Source of the DNA: Opitutaceae bacterium
GTDB lineage: Bacteria; Verrucomicrobiota; Verrucomicrobiia; Opitutales; Opitutaceae
Length of the DNA stretch: 64,000 nt
Direction: 5' to 3'
Assembly: GCA_016711225.1 (NCBI GenBank)
Contig: JADJTK010000011.1
Coordinates: forward strand, 1 to 64,000
Both the position numbers and the translations under genes were made by a program. Below are positions 48,252 to 57,953 of this stretch, piece after piece. The number at the start of each line of letters is the position of its first letter. Positions within the stretch are counted from its first letter, which is position 1. The notes beneath the pieces are model-generated. The model was not told where the DNA came from, ran no database searches, and saw only the letters and a program-made list of their open reading frames with translations.

Positions 48252-51200
48252 ATGATCCCCGTGTCCGGCGCCGCCTCCGATTTCGTCCATCTCCACCTCC
48301 ACACCGACTACAGCCTGCTCGACGGCGCCTGCCGCATCGACCGGCTGATGAAGCGCGCCGCCGAGCTCGGCCAAAAGGCCGTAGCGATGACCGACCACGG
48401 CAATCTCTTCGGCGCGATCGAGTTCTACAACGCCGCCAAAGCCAGCAACCTCAAGGCCATCATCGGTTGCGAGATCTACCTCGCCGGCGGCTCCCGTCTG
48501 GAGAAAGCCGGCCGCGACGCCGACGGCAAAGCCTACTTCCACCACGGCCTGCTCGCCCGCGACCTCACCGGCTACCAGAACCTGCTCAAACTCGTCTCCG
48601 ACGCCCACCTCAAGGGCTTCTACTACAAGCCGCGCGCCGACTGGGAGACGCTCGCCCAGTATTCGAAAGGCCTGATCGCCTTCACCGGCTGCTTGGCCGC
48701 CATCATCCCCCAGCGCCTGCTGGCCGACGACTACGAGGGCGCGCGCAAAGCCTGTGCCCGTTTCGTGGACATCTACGGCCGCGAGAACTACTTCGTCGAG
48801 ATCCAGGACCACGGCATCCCCGAGCAGCGCAAGGTCATCCCCGGCCTGCTCAAGCTCGCCGAGGAGTTCGGCCTGCAGGTCGTCTGCACCAACGACGTCC
48901 ACTACGTCAACTCCACCGATGCCAAGCCGCACGACACGATGCTGTGCATCCAGACCGGCGCGAAGATCGAGGATACCGACCGGATGCGCTTCGACGGCAC
49001 CCAGTTCTACCTCAAGTCGCGCGATGAGATGCACGCCCTCTTCGGCGAGGTCCCCGGGGCGCTCACCAACACCGTGGCCATCGCCGAGATGTGCCAGCTC
49101 GCCATCCCCTTCCCGAAGGGCTCCGAGCGCTACCCGCGTTACCCGCTCACCGTCGAGATCAAGGAGAAGTACAACGCTTCCCAATACCTGCACCAGCTCT
49201 GCGTCGAGGGCCTCAAGGCCCGCTACAACTGCGACTACGAGTCGGTCGCCGCCCGCCCCAACGTCGTCGAAATCCTCGCCAAGTTCACCGACCTGCCCGC
49301 CGGCCAGAAGCCCAAGGCGCCCGACTACTCTGTCCTGCCCGCCGACGAGGAGCTGGTCGTGCGTATGGCCTACGAGCTGACGATCATCAACGTCACCGGC
49401 TTCGCCGACTACTTCCTCATCGTCTGGGACTTCATCAACTGGGCCAAACAGCACGGCATTCCCGTCGGCCCCGGTCGTGGCTCCGGCGCCGGCAGCATCG
49501 TCGCCTACGTGCTGGCGATCACCAACCTCGACCCGATCCGCTTCAAGCTGCTCTTCGAGCGCTTCCTCAACCCCGAGCGCGTGTCCCCGCCGGACTTCGA
49601 CATCGACTTCTGCATGCGCCGCCGCGGCGAGGTCATCGACTACGTCCGGCAGAAGTACGGCAAGGACTGCGTCGCCAACATCATCACCTACGGCACCCTC
49701 GGCGCGAAAATGGTCATTCGCGACGTCGCCCGGGTCAACGATCTGCCGTTCGCCGAGGCCGACCGCCTCGCCAAGATGATCCCCGACGAGATCAACATCT
49801 CGCTCGAGGATTCGATCACCAAGTCCGCCGAGCTGCGCGCCGAGATCGAGCGCAACCCGACGGCGCGCAACATCATCGAGCAGGGCCGCGTGCTCGAAGG
49901 AATGGTACGCAACACCGGCAAGCACGCCGCCGGCATCATCATCACCGACAAGCCGCTGGAGGAGTTCGTCCCCCTCACCTCGCAGGAAGGCGACGTCACC
50001 GTCCAGTACGACATGGGCGCAGTGACCAAGCTCGGCCTGCTAAAGATGGACTTTCTCGGCCTCAAGACGCTCACGGTCATCTCCGATGCCGTCGAGAACG
50101 TCCGGCGTACCGCCGACCCGAAATTCGACATCGACACCGTCTCTCTCGAGGACCCGAAGACCTACGAACTGCTCAATTCCGCCAAGACCGTGGGCGTGTT
50201 CCAGCTCGAATCCGGCGGCATGCAGAACGCCTGCAAAACAGTCGGCATCTCCAACATCGACGACATCAACGCCATCTGCGCCCTCTACCGCCCCGGCCCG
50301 ATGGCCTTCATCCCCGACTACGCGCGCGGCAAGAAGGACCCCGGCAGCGTCGCCTACCCCCACCCGCTCCTCGAGAAGTCGTTGCGAGAGACCTACGGCA
50401 TCATCGTCTATCAGGAGCAGGTCATGGAGTGCGCGCAGATCATCGCCGGCTACACGCTGGGCGGCGCCGACATGCTGCGCCGCGCCATGGGCAAGAAGGA
50501 CGCCGAGGCGATGGCCAAGGAGCGCATCAAGTTCGTGGCCGGCGCCAAGGAGAAGCACGCCATCGGGGAGAAGCAGGCCAACGAAATCTTCGACTTGCTC
50601 AACAAGTTCGCCAGCTACGGCTTCAACAAGTCGCACTCGGCCTGTTACGCATTGGTTAGCTATCAGACCGCCTATCTCAAGGCCAACTACCCGGTGCAGT
50701 TCATGGCCGCTGTGCTCACCGCCGAGCTGGGCAACGCCGAGAAGGTCTCCCACTTCATCGCCGAGGCCGAGAGCATGGGCCTCACCGTGCTCGGCCCCGA
50801 CATCAACGAGTCGCGCGAGAACTTCACACCCGTGGTGCCGAAGGGAAGTGGCAAGGATCAAGTACCAAGTACCAAGGAGAAGTCCGGCTCCGCCGCTTCC
50901 GCACTTGGCACTTCCAACTTGTCACTTGGAACTTCTTCCGGCTCCGGCGCCTGGATTCGCTTCGGCCTGGGCGGCATCAAGGGCGTGGGCGAAGGCGCCG
51001 CCCAGAAGATCATCGCCGAGCGCGACGCCAACGGCCCCTTCAAGAACTTCGAGGACTTCATCCATCGAGTGGAGAACAAAGCCATCAACAAACGCGTACT
51101 CGAATGCCTCGTGAAGACGGGCGCCTTCGACTACGGCACGGAAAGCCGCGGCGCCCTCTTCGCCGCCACCGACGCCGCCCTCGCCGCCGCCTCATCCAGC

Positions 51201-52004
51201 CAGCGCGATGCCGCCAGCGGCCAGTCCTCGATGTTCGACATGCTCCAGACCGGCGACGGCAACGGCGGCAGCCGCTCCGCCGCCAGCGTCATCCCGCAAA
51301 ACGTCCCCGACTTCACCCCCGCCGAGAAACTGCTCTTCGAAAAGGAGCTGCTCGGTTTCTACGTCTCCGGCCATCCCCTCGCCGCCTACTCGGGACTGGC
51401 CGAGGCGCTCAACAGCCACCGTGAAGACGAGCTGCTCAATCTCGGCGACAAGACCGAATTCCGTCTCTGCGGCATCGCCACCGGCATCCAAAAAAAGCTG
51501 TCGAAGAAGGACAACCGTCCGTGGTCGCCCTTCGTCGTGGCCACCCGCGCGGCCAACGTGCCGGTCAATATGTATTCGGACGCCTACGAGCTCTACGCCA
51601 AGAATCTCGAGGCGGAGAAACCGGTGGCGGTGCTGGGAACCATCCTGCGCAGCGAGGACGGGGCGCGCCTGAACGTGAAAGAGTGCTACCCGCTCGAGCC
51701 GCACCTGATGCAGAACATCAAGAAGATCACCTGGATCATCCGGCCCGACGACCCGCGCAACGCCGACTTCCTCAGCGAGCTGCGCGAGACGCTGCTGATG
51801 CTCTCCGGCGATGTCCGCAGCGAGGTGGCCGTGCTTTTCGACAACGACACCTTGGCCGTCGCCGAGACGGCCGGCGCGCTCAACTGGAAGCTCAGCGCCC
51901 CGGCATTCCAGAAGATCCGCAAACACCCCGCCCTGGTCGGTGTCCTGATCGAGACCCGCCCCATCGAGCTGAAAGAGACCGCTCGCTGGAAACGCAAGGG
52001 GTGA
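48252..52004 (+). CDS. dnaE: DNA polymerase III alpha subunit
   Basis: A 1250-residue replicative polymerase. The PHP domain starts FVHLHLHTDYSLLDGACRI. The palm catalytic Asp pair is in PPDFDIDFC near residue 445, preceded by VGPGRGSGAGSIVAY. YRPGPMAFIPDYARGK, YQEQVMECAQIIAGYTLGGA and GFNKSHSACYALVSYQTAYL are conserved blocks. After the HhH segment the OB domain begins near FRLCGIATGIQKK. An insertion of about 32 residues at roughly 867-898, encoded by heptameric repeats, separates NESRENFTPV from IRFGLGGIKGVGEGA. It looks translatable and the gene is otherwise intact. Confidence 0.96.
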   Translation: MIPVSGAASDFVHLHLHTDYSLLDGACRIDRLMKRAAELGQKAVAMTDHGNLFGAIEFYNAAKASNLKAIIGCEIYLAGGSRLEKAGRDADGKAYFHHGLLARDLTGYQNLLKLVSDAHLKGFYYKPRADWETLAQYSKGLIAFTGCLAAIIPQRLLADDYEGARKACARFVDIYGRENYFVEIQDHGIPEQRKVIPGLLKLAEEFGLQVVCTNDVHYVNSTDAKPHDTMLCIQTGAKIEDTDRMRFDGTQFYLKSRDEMHALFGEVPGALTNTVAIAEMCQLAIPFPKGSERYPRYPLTVEIKEKYNASQYLHQLCVEGLKARYNCDYESVAARPNVVEILAKFTDLPAGQKPKAPDYSVLPADEELVVRMAYELTIINVTGFADYFLIVWDFINWAKQHGIPVGPGRGSGAGSIVAYVLAITNLDPIRFKLLFERFLNPERVSPPDFDIDFCMRRRGEVIDYVRQKYGKDCVANIITYGTLGAKMVIRDVARVNDLPFAEADRLAKMIPDEINISLEDSITKSAELRAEIERNPTARNIIEQGRVLEGMVRNTGKHAAGIIITDKPLEEFVPLTSQEGDVTVQYDMGAVTKLGLLKMDFLGLKTLTVISDAVENVRRTADPKFDIDTVSLEDPKTYELLNSAKTVGVFQLESGGMQNACKTVGISNIDDINAICALYRPGPMAFIPDYARGKKDPGSVAYPHPLLEKSLRETYGIIVYQEQVMECAQIIAGYTLGGADMLRRAMGKKDAEAMAKERIKFVAGAKEKHAIGEKQANEIFDLLNKFASYGFNKSHSACYALVSYQTAYLKANYPVQFMAAVLTAELGNAEKVSHFIAEAESMGLTVLGPDINESRENFTPVVPKGSGKDQVPSTKEKSGSAASALGTSNLSLGTSSGSGAWIRFGLGGIKGVGEGAAQKIIAERDANGPFKNFEDFIHRVENKAINKRVLECLVKTGAFDYGTESRGALFAATDAALAAASSSQRDAASGQSSMFDMLQTGDGNGGSRSAASVIPQNVPDFTPAEKLLFEKELLGFYVSGHPLAAYSGLAEALNSHREDELLNLGDKTEFRLCGIATGIQKKLSKKDNRPWSPFVVATRAANVPVNMYSDAYELYAKNLEAEKPVAVLGTILRSEDGARLNVKECYPLEPHLMQNIKKITWIIRPDDPRNADFLSELRETLLMLSGDVRSEVAVLFDNDTLAVAETAGALNWKLSAPAFQKIRKHPALVGVLIETRPIELKETARWKRKG
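50859..50938. repeat. Heptamer repeats in frame inside dnaE
   Basis: Two CAAGTAC units plus CAAGGAG (50859-50879) are followed 24 bases later by five 7-mers beginning CTT, such as CTTGGCA and CTTGGAA (50904-50938). The two blocks are partly complementary, so they could fold into a hairpin. They encode the Ser/Gly/Lys-rich insert of DnaE without breaking the frame. Confidence 0.85.
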
Positions 52005-52215
52005 GCGCAGGGCATGGGGCCACCGACCCGTGACGACCACCAGGCTCCCACACCGGCCGCCCTGTATGAGAAACCCGAATTGACCGCTGTGCCGCCTTTG
52101 GCGGCGCGTTGGCTCCGCCCCTCGCTCCCGCTCGCCCGGCACTGCGTGCGAAAGCCGCAACGCCGCATTGCCTCTGCCAAAGGCGTCGGGCACGCTGCCG
52201 CCCCAACTCCGCGCC

Positions 52216-53364
52216 ATGCCGACCCATTCGATCTTCAACTACGCCGTCGAACCCATCAACCAATGGAAGGAAGGCATGAACGCCGACGCCGCCCTGCGCG
52301 AGTTCATGAAGCGGCATCCCCGTTTCCCGCAGGAGGGCCGCGAGAAGCTCATCCGCGCCGTCTTCGCCTACTTCCGCTGGATGCGCTGGCTGGAGCGCGA
52401 CCAACTCGCCGACCAGGTCGAGTCCGCTTCCGTGATCCAAGAGCGCTTCGCCCGCGACCCGCACAGCATCAAAGACCAAACCCTCGCCGCCTGGGCCGTG
52501 CCGGAGTGGGTCTGGCCCGAACTCGATTTTGGACCCGAACCTGCGGGCGACGCCCTCAAATACGCCTGGTTGCGCTCACTTCAGAAAACCCCGCCCCTCT
52601 GGCTGCGCGCCCGCCCCGGCACCGCCACGGCGCTCGGCCGCCGGCTCGGTCATTGCGGCCCGGCCGACACCCCGCTCGCCCCCGATGCGCTTCGCTACAA
52701 CGGACACGACGACCTCTACCGCTCCGCTCCCTTCGAGGACGGCGCCTTCGAGATCCAGGATCTCGCCTCCCAGGTGGTCGGCACCCTCTGCGCCCCCCAG
52801 CCCGGTGAAACGTGGTGGGATGCGTGCGCCGGAGAGGGCGGCAAATCGCTGCATCTCGCCGACCAGATGCAGAACAAGGGCACGCTCTGGTGCAGCGACC
52901 GCTCCATCCGCCGGCTCGACAATCTCAAGCGCCGGTTCAGCCGTGCCAAGCTCTACAACTACCGTGTCGCCCCTTGGGAAACGCCGGACCACCTGCCCAC
53001 CCGCACCAAATTCGACGGCATCCTCGTCGACGCCCCCTGCTCCGGCGTGGGCACCTGGGCCCGCAATCCCGACGCCCGCTGGACCACCGCGTTGAAGGAC
53101 GTCCAGGAGCTCGCCGCCGTGCAGCTCCAACTGCTCAACAAAGTAGCCGGTTCGCTCAAGCCCGGCGGCCGGCTCATCTACGCCGTCTGCACGCTCACCC
53201 GCAGCGAGACGACCGCCGTATCCACCGCCTTCGGCGCCGCCCACCCGGAACTGGAGCCGGTGGCACTGTCCACCGCCCACGGCCTACCGTCCACCGCGAC
53301 CACCCTCTGGCCGCCGGAGCACAACGCCAACGGCATGTTCATTGCCGCCTGGCGACGCCGTTGA
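52216..53364 (+). CDS. RsmB/NSUN-type RNA m5C methyltransferase
   Basis: A 382-residue SAM-dependent RNA cytosine-5 methyltransferase. SAM motif I is WWDACAGEGGKSLHLA, followed by LWCSDRSIRRLDNLKRR. Motif IV DAPCSGVGTWARNPDARW holds one catalytic Cys, and motif VI YAVCTLTRSET holds the second. The N-terminal 150 residues form a helical domain that may bind RNA. Start 52216 (MPTHSIFNY) is favoured over an in-frame ATG 48 bases upstream. The substrate, rRNA or tRNA, cannot be told from sequence. It follows dnaE by 211 bp. Confidence 0.85.
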   Translation: MPTHSIFNYAVEPINQWKEGMNADAALREFMKRHPRFPQEGREKLIRAVFAYFRWMRWLERDQLADQVESASVIQERFARDPHSIKDQTLAAWAVPEWVWPELDFGPEPAGDALKYAWLRSLQKTPPLWLRARPGTATALGRRLGHCGPADTPLAPDALRYNGHDDLYRSAPFEDGAFEIQDLASQVVGTLCAPQPGETWWDACAGEGGKSLHLADQMQNKGTLWCSDRSIRRLDNLKRRFSRAKLYNYRVAPWETPDHLPTRTKFDGILVDAPCSGVGTWARNPDARWTTALKDVQELAAVQLQLLNKVAGSLKPGGRLIYAVCTLTRSETTAVSTAFGAAHPELEPVALSTAHGLPSTATTLWPPEHNANGMFIAAWRRR

Positions 53365-53394
53365 CGGTCTGCGGCCTCCGCTCATCCTTCCGCC

Positions 53395-53949
53395 ATGCTC
53401 TCGACCAACGCCAAGCCGGTCACGCGTTACGAGTATGCGCTCATTCCCACCGGGGCGCCGAACTACCAATTGATCGAAGGCGATCTCATCATGGCCCCGT
53501 CCCTGAGTTCGTTTCACCAGGACATCCTCCTGAACCTCGCCGTCCTCTTCCGGACCTACCTGCGCACCCATCCTATCGGCAAGGTCTACGTCGCCCCGCT
53601 GGACACCTACCTCTCCGACATCAACGTCTACCAGCCCGACCTGCTCTTCGTGCGGAAGGAGAACCGCAGCATCGTCAAGGAGCATGGGGTGGAGGGCGCC
53701 CCCGATCTCGTGATCGAGATTCTCTCGAAGAGCAGCGCCAAGTACGATCTCGGCCCCAAACGCGCGATCTACGCCCGCACCGGCGTCGAGGAGTTGTGGG
53801 TGATCGATCCGCCCAAACGCTCGCTCGCCCTCTATCGTTTCGACACCGACGCCGAGAATCCGGCCGCCACCTACCGGCGCAACCAACGTTTCACTTCGGC
53901 GCTCCTTCCCGGTCTGGAGATCGTGCTGGCCGACGTATTCGCGCGCTGA
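53395..53949 (+). CDS. Uma2-family (DUF820) putative endonuclease
   Basis: A 184-residue member of the Uma2/DUF820 group, which has a PD-(D/E)xK nuclease fold. Core residues are visible in NVYQPDLLFVRKEN and GAPDLVIEILSKSSAKYDLG, followed by KRAIYARTGVEELWVIDP. N-terminal YQLIEGDLIMAPS is also typical. The family is very common in cyanobacteria and some other phyla and is often linked to mobile genes; its biological role is unclear. It starts 30 bp after the RsmB-type gene and ends 3 bp before the next methyltransferase gene. Confidence 0.88.
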   Translation: MLSTNAKPVTRYEYALIPTGAPNYQLIEGDLIMAPSLSSFHQDILLNLAVLFRTYLRTHPIGKVYVAPLDTYLSDINVYQPDLLFVRKENRSIVKEHGVEGAPDLVIEILSKSSAKYDLGPKRAIYARTGVEELWVIDPPKRSLALYRFDTDAENPAATYRRNQRFTSALLPGLEIVLADVFAR

Positions 53950-53952
53950 GCG

Positions 53953-54840
53953 GTGGAAGCTTCACTTGCAGATCGGCCTTCGGGCGCCAAACGCATCTCG
54001 GGGCCCGTCGTCCGCGCGGATTTCAACGCGATCGAGTCGGTGCTCCTCTACACCCGCGCCGCCCACCGGCTCGGGTTGTGGAAATCCGAACGCCTCCTGA
54101 TCGAGCGCTTTTTCCCTGACCTCGCCGCCCCCCTGCTGGAGGCCGGCTGCGGCGCCGGAAGGGCGACCTTCGGGCTCCGTGAGCTCGGATACAGCGACCT
54201 CACCGCCTTCGACTTCGCCGAGGAGCTACTCACCCAGGCCCGCGACCGCGCCGCCGAACTCGGCCACACCGACATCCGCTTCCACCACGCCGACGCCACC
54301 AAACCGAGCCAGCTGCGCGCACTGCTCCCGCAGGCGCAAACTCCGATCATAGGTCCCTCGGGTCCTATGCGTCCCATTTCCACAGGAACCGCCGACCGTA
54401 CCCCGTCCCCCGTCGACCGTCCACTGTTCTCCGGCGCCCTCTTCCTCTTCAACGGCCTCATGCAGATCCCGGGGCGGCGCAACCGCCGCCGCGCCCTGCG
54501 CGCCCTCGCCGCCGTGGTACAGCCCGGCGCCCCGTTGCTCTTCACCACCCACGACCGCGACGAGCCCGACGAACTTCACCTCTGGCGCGCCGAGGCCAAG
54601 CGCTGGGCGGCCGGCACTCAGGACCCCCGCCTGCACGAATACGGCGACCGCTACTTCGACCACGAACACGGCCGCACCTTCATGCACCTGCCCGACCGCC
54701 CCGAGACCCTCGCCGACCTCGCTGCCACCGGTTGGAGCCCCGAATACGACGCGATGCGCAACGACCTCGCTCGCGAATCCGCCGCAGTCCGGGACTTCTC
54801 CGATAACTGTCGCTTCTGGCTGGTGCGCCGCAGTCCCTGA
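53953..54840 (+). CDS. Class I SAM-dependent methyltransferase with repeat-derived insert
   Basis: A 295-residue methyltransferase. Motif I is LLEAGCGAGRATFGLRELG, the acidic strand-2 residue is in LTAFDFAEELL, and IRFHHADAT gives the next strand. The strand-4 region is interrupted by about 30 residues (IIGPSGPMRPISTGTAD and beyond) encoded by a palindrome and heptamer repeats, before GALFLFNGLMQIPGRRNR resumes the fold. LLFTTHDRD closes the core. It uses a GTG start three bases after the Uma2 stop. The target molecule is not known. Confidence 0.72.
   Translation: MEASLADRPSGAKRISGPVVRADFNAIESVLLYTRAAHRLGLWKSERLLIERFFPDLAAPLLEAGCGAGRATFGLRELGYSDLTAFDFAEELLTQARDRAAELGHTDIRFHHADATKPSQLRALLPQAQTPIIGPSGPMRPISTGTADRTPSPVDRPLFSGALFLFNGLMQIPGRRNRRRALRALAAVVQPGAPLLFTTHDRDEPDELHLWRAEAKRWAAGTQDPRLHEYGDRYFDHEHGRTFMHLPDRPETLADLAATGWSPEYDAMRNDLARESAAVRDFSDNCRFWLVRRSP
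54393..54427. repeat. Heptamer repeats in frame inside the methyltransferase gene
   Basis: Five 7-mers ending CGT or TGT, with CGACCGT appearing twice (54393-54399 and 54414-54420). About 40 bases upstream, ATAGGTCC and GGTCCTAT form a short inverted repeat. Both are translated in frame. Confidence 0.8.
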
Positions 54841-55053
54841 GCGCTTCAGCCCCGCCGCCGTTCCCGGATCGGCCGGGCCGATGCTCCGTCCCTGCTCCGG
54901 CGGCCGACGGATACCGGCCCCGAGGCGGAGTCTCCGCCGGAACGGCCCGGTCCGCCCGACTCTCCCACCGTTCCCGCCCTATCCCGTCGGAATCGCGCTC
55001 CCTTATTTGATTGGCGGAGCCGCACGAATACCCCGTTATCCTCCCTTTAAGCG

Positions 55054-57864
55054 ATGATCCGAGGAATTCTCAAAGACGCCCGTAAACGGCTGGTGTTCAC
55101 AGCCGACATGCCTATCGCTCAGCGCTTGGTCGCAGCGAAAGCGTTCCTCAAGCATGTAGACGAGGAAATCCTGCGTCGCCATCGCGGTGGCGAGGGCGGC
55201 GTGAAGATCGCCCAGGCGCGCGCCACCGAAATCGACGCCCTCATCGAGAATCTTTTCGACTACGCCCTCGACACCTGGCGTCGCGGCCACACCGGCGAAT
55301 TGCCCGTAGCCGTCAGCATCCTGGCCCTCGGCGGCTATGGCCGCCGCGAGCTCTGCCCCAAGAGCGACGTCGACCTGATGTTCCTCTACCCGGCCGGCGT
55401 GAAACCGGAGGTGCTCAAGCCGTTCCAGGAGTTCCTTACCCAGGAGCTGCTCTACCTACTCTGGGACTGTGGCCTCAAAGTTGGGCACTCCACGCGCACC
55501 GTCGACGAGGCCTTCGAGGAAGCGCGCCGCGACATGCAGACCAAGACCGCCCTGCTCGAGTCGCGCCTGCTCGCCGGCTCGCCCCAGGTCTACGAGAATT
55601 TCCGCACCGCCTACCGCGCCTATTACCTCAAGGACGACCCGCGCGGCTACCTCGCCGCCCGCCTCAAGGACCAGGCCGAGCGCCGCGAGAAGAACGGCGG
55701 CACCGTCTTCCTCCAGGAGCCCAACATCAAGAACGGCGTTGGCGGCCTGCGCGACTACCAGAACACCCTCTGGATGGCCCGCGTGAAACTCGGTATCGAC
55801 AAGATGGAAGAGCTGCAGGGCCAGAACTTCCTGCGCGAGGAGGAGCTGCGGGATTTCCAGCGCGGCTACGACTTCCTGCTCCGCGCCCGCCACGAGCTGC
55901 ACTACGTGACCCAGCACGCCAACGACCTGCTCAACCTCGACAACCAGCCCCGTGTCGCCCTCGGGCTCGGCTACCTGGCCGCCGATTTCGTCGAACGCGT
56001 CGAAGCCTTCATGCAGGACTACTACCGCCACGCCCAGGCGGTCTACCGCGTCTCCAAGATCGTCGAAGACCGCCTCGCCCTCGCACTGGAGGAACCCGCT
56101 CCGAGCCGTTTCTCGCTGCGAGCCCTGCTCAGTTCGCGGCGCACCGAACGCACCAAGAGCCTCGACGGCTTCATCCTGCGCGGCAACCGCCTCTCCGCCG
56201 AGAAACCCGGCGTCTTCAGCGACGACCCGGAGCGGCTCATCCGCGTCTTCCGCCATTGCCAACAACTGGAATGCACCCCCGACCCCGAGCTCCAGTCGCT
56301 CATCCGCGCCTCCGCCCCGCTGTGCACCGCTGCAGTCCTACGCGCCTCCGGCGCCATCGACAGCTTCAAGACCATCCTGCAAGATGCTGGCCGGGTGTAT
56401 CCCACCCTACTGCTCATGCACGAACTCGGAATCCTCGGCCGCTTCGTGCCCGAATTCGAGCAGCTCAACTGCTTGGTACAGCACGAATTCTACCATCGCT
56501 ACACCGCTGACATCCACACGCTTAGCACCATCCGCGAGCTCGACGCCATCTACGCGGCCGAAAGCGACATGCAGCGGCGTTACCGCGACGTGCTCCACGA
56601 ATGCGAGGACCACACCGTCCTTTATCTCATTCTGCTCCTGCACGATATCGGCAAGGGCAGCGGTATCCAGGGGCACGCCGAGTCCGGCGCCCACCTCGCC
56701 CGCCCCATCCTGGAGCGCCTCGGCATCGACGCAAAAAACAGCGAGATCGTCACTTTCGTCATTCGCCACCATCTCGCGATGGCACGATTCTGGCAGAAGC
56801 ATGATCTCGATGATCCCGCGACAATCGCGCAATTCGCCGACCTGATGGGCGACTTGGAGAAGCTCCGCTTCCTCTACGTCCACACCTTCTGCGATGCCCG
56901 CGGCACCTCTGCCGAACTCTGGAATAGCTACAAGAACTCCCTTCACTCTACCCTTTACAGCCGCACCGCCGAGCGCCTTACCCTCGGCCAGGCCGCCGCC
57001 GACCAACGCAACGCCGAACGCAAAGCCATGCTCCACCGCGACCTCATCGCCCAGAAAGTCCCCGGCGTCAGCGCCGACGAGATCTCCGCGCACTTCAACC
57101 TGCTGCCCGAGCGTTACTTCGTCCAAACTGCCCCCGAGGAGATCGTGCTGCACCTCGGCATGGTCAACCGCCTGCTCACCACCATCACGGCGGCCGACTC
57201 CGTGGGCAGCCTGCGCCCCATCGTCGAATGGAAGGACGACATCAATCGCTCCTTCACCGTGGTCAACGTCGTCACCTGGGACCGAGCTGGCCTCTTCTAT
57301 CGTCTCGCCGGTGCCTTCAGCGTGGCCGGCCTGAACATTCTCAGCGCCAAAGTCATCTCGCGCACCGACCATATCGCCATCGACACCTTCCACGTCGTCG
57401 AACCCGGCCGTGGTCTGGTGCAGAACCGCGGTGCCCTCGATGTATTCAGCAACTCCGTCGAAGAGGCCCTGGTGCACAACAAGGACCTGATGCCGGAGAT
57501 CCAGGCCCAATCCCGCAAGGTGCGCGCCAGCCGCCTCGCCGTGGAGGAGCGCGCCCTGCACGGCAACGTTCCCCCGGTGGTCGAGGTGTATCACGAGCTC
57601 GACCTCAAGCGCACCATCATCGAGATCCAGGCCCAGGACCAGATCGGCCTGCTCTACCGCATGGCGCGCGTCATCTTCGAGCACGGCTTCGACATCACCT
57701 TCGCGCGCATCGGCACCGAGCGTGGCATCGCCATCGACACCTTCTACGTCGAGAGCACCAACCAGGAACCCGTCGAGGATACCGAACGCCTGCGCTCCCT
57801 GCGCGAAGCCCTGGCCACGGTGATCCTCCCGGCCAACGAGGACGCCCCGGCCGCCAAGGCGTAG
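55054..57864 (+). CDS. glnD: PII uridylyltransferase / uridylyl-removing enzyme
   Basis: A 936-residue bifunctional nitrogen sensor that adds or removes UMP on PII proteins according to glutamine level. The nucleotidyltransferase motif GGYGRRELCPKSDVDLMFLY is near residue 92, the GlnD linker domain includes NIKNGVGGLRDYQN, and the HD hydrolase motif LLLHDIGKGSG is near 527. ACT domains begin near 732 (TWDRAGLFYRLAGAFSVAGL) and 852 (QDQIGLLYRMARVIFEHGF). All four domains are present and the length is normal. No glnB or glnA is encoded nearby. Confidence 0.95.
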   Translation: MIRGILKDARKRLVFTADMPIAQRLVAAKAFLKHVDEEILRRHRGGEGGVKIAQARATEIDALIENLFDYALDTWRRGHTGELPVAVSILALGGYGRRELCPKSDVDLMFLYPAGVKPEVLKPFQEFLTQELLYLLWDCGLKVGHSTRTVDEAFEEARRDMQTKTALLESRLLAGSPQVYENFRTAYRAYYLKDDPRGYLAARLKDQAERREKNGGTVFLQEPNIKNGVGGLRDYQNTLWMARVKLGIDKMEELQGQNFLREEELRDFQRGYDFLLRARHELHYVTQHANDLLNLDNQPRVALGLGYLAADFVERVEAFMQDYYRHAQAVYRVSKIVEDRLALALEEPAPSRFSLRALLSSRRTERTKSLDGFILRGNRLSAEKPGVFSDDPERLIRVFRHCQQLECTPDPELQSLIRASAPLCTAAVLRASGAIDSFKTILQDAGRVYPTLLLMHELGILGRFVPEFEQLNCLVQHEFYHRYTADIHTLSTIRELDAIYAAESDMQRRYRDVLHECEDHTVLYLILLLHDIGKGSGIQGHAESGAHLARPILERLGIDAKNSEIVTFVIRHHLAMARFWQKHDLDDPATIAQFADLMGDLEKLRFLYVHTFCDARGTSAELWNSYKNSLHSTLYSRTAERLTLGQAAADQRNAERKAMLHRDLIAQKVPGVSADEISAHFNLLPERYFVQTAPEEIVLHLGMVNRLLTTITAADSVGSLRPIVEWKDDINRSFTVVNVVTWDRAGLFYRLAGAFSVAGLNILSAKVISRTDHIAIDTFHVVEPGRGLVQNRGALDVFSNSVEEALVHNKDLMPEIQAQSRKVRASRLAVEERALHGNVPPVVEVYHELDLKRTIIEIQAQDQIGLLYRMARVIFEHGFDITFARIGTERGIAIDTFYVESTNQEPVEDTERLRSLREALATVILPANEDAPAAKA

Positions 57865-57953
57865 GCCCGGCCAAGCCACTGTGGGCCACGGCGGGCAGCG
57901 TGGCCTGTTTCCCGAACCGTTGAGGCCGCCCGGCCTTTGCCCCTCACTCCCGC

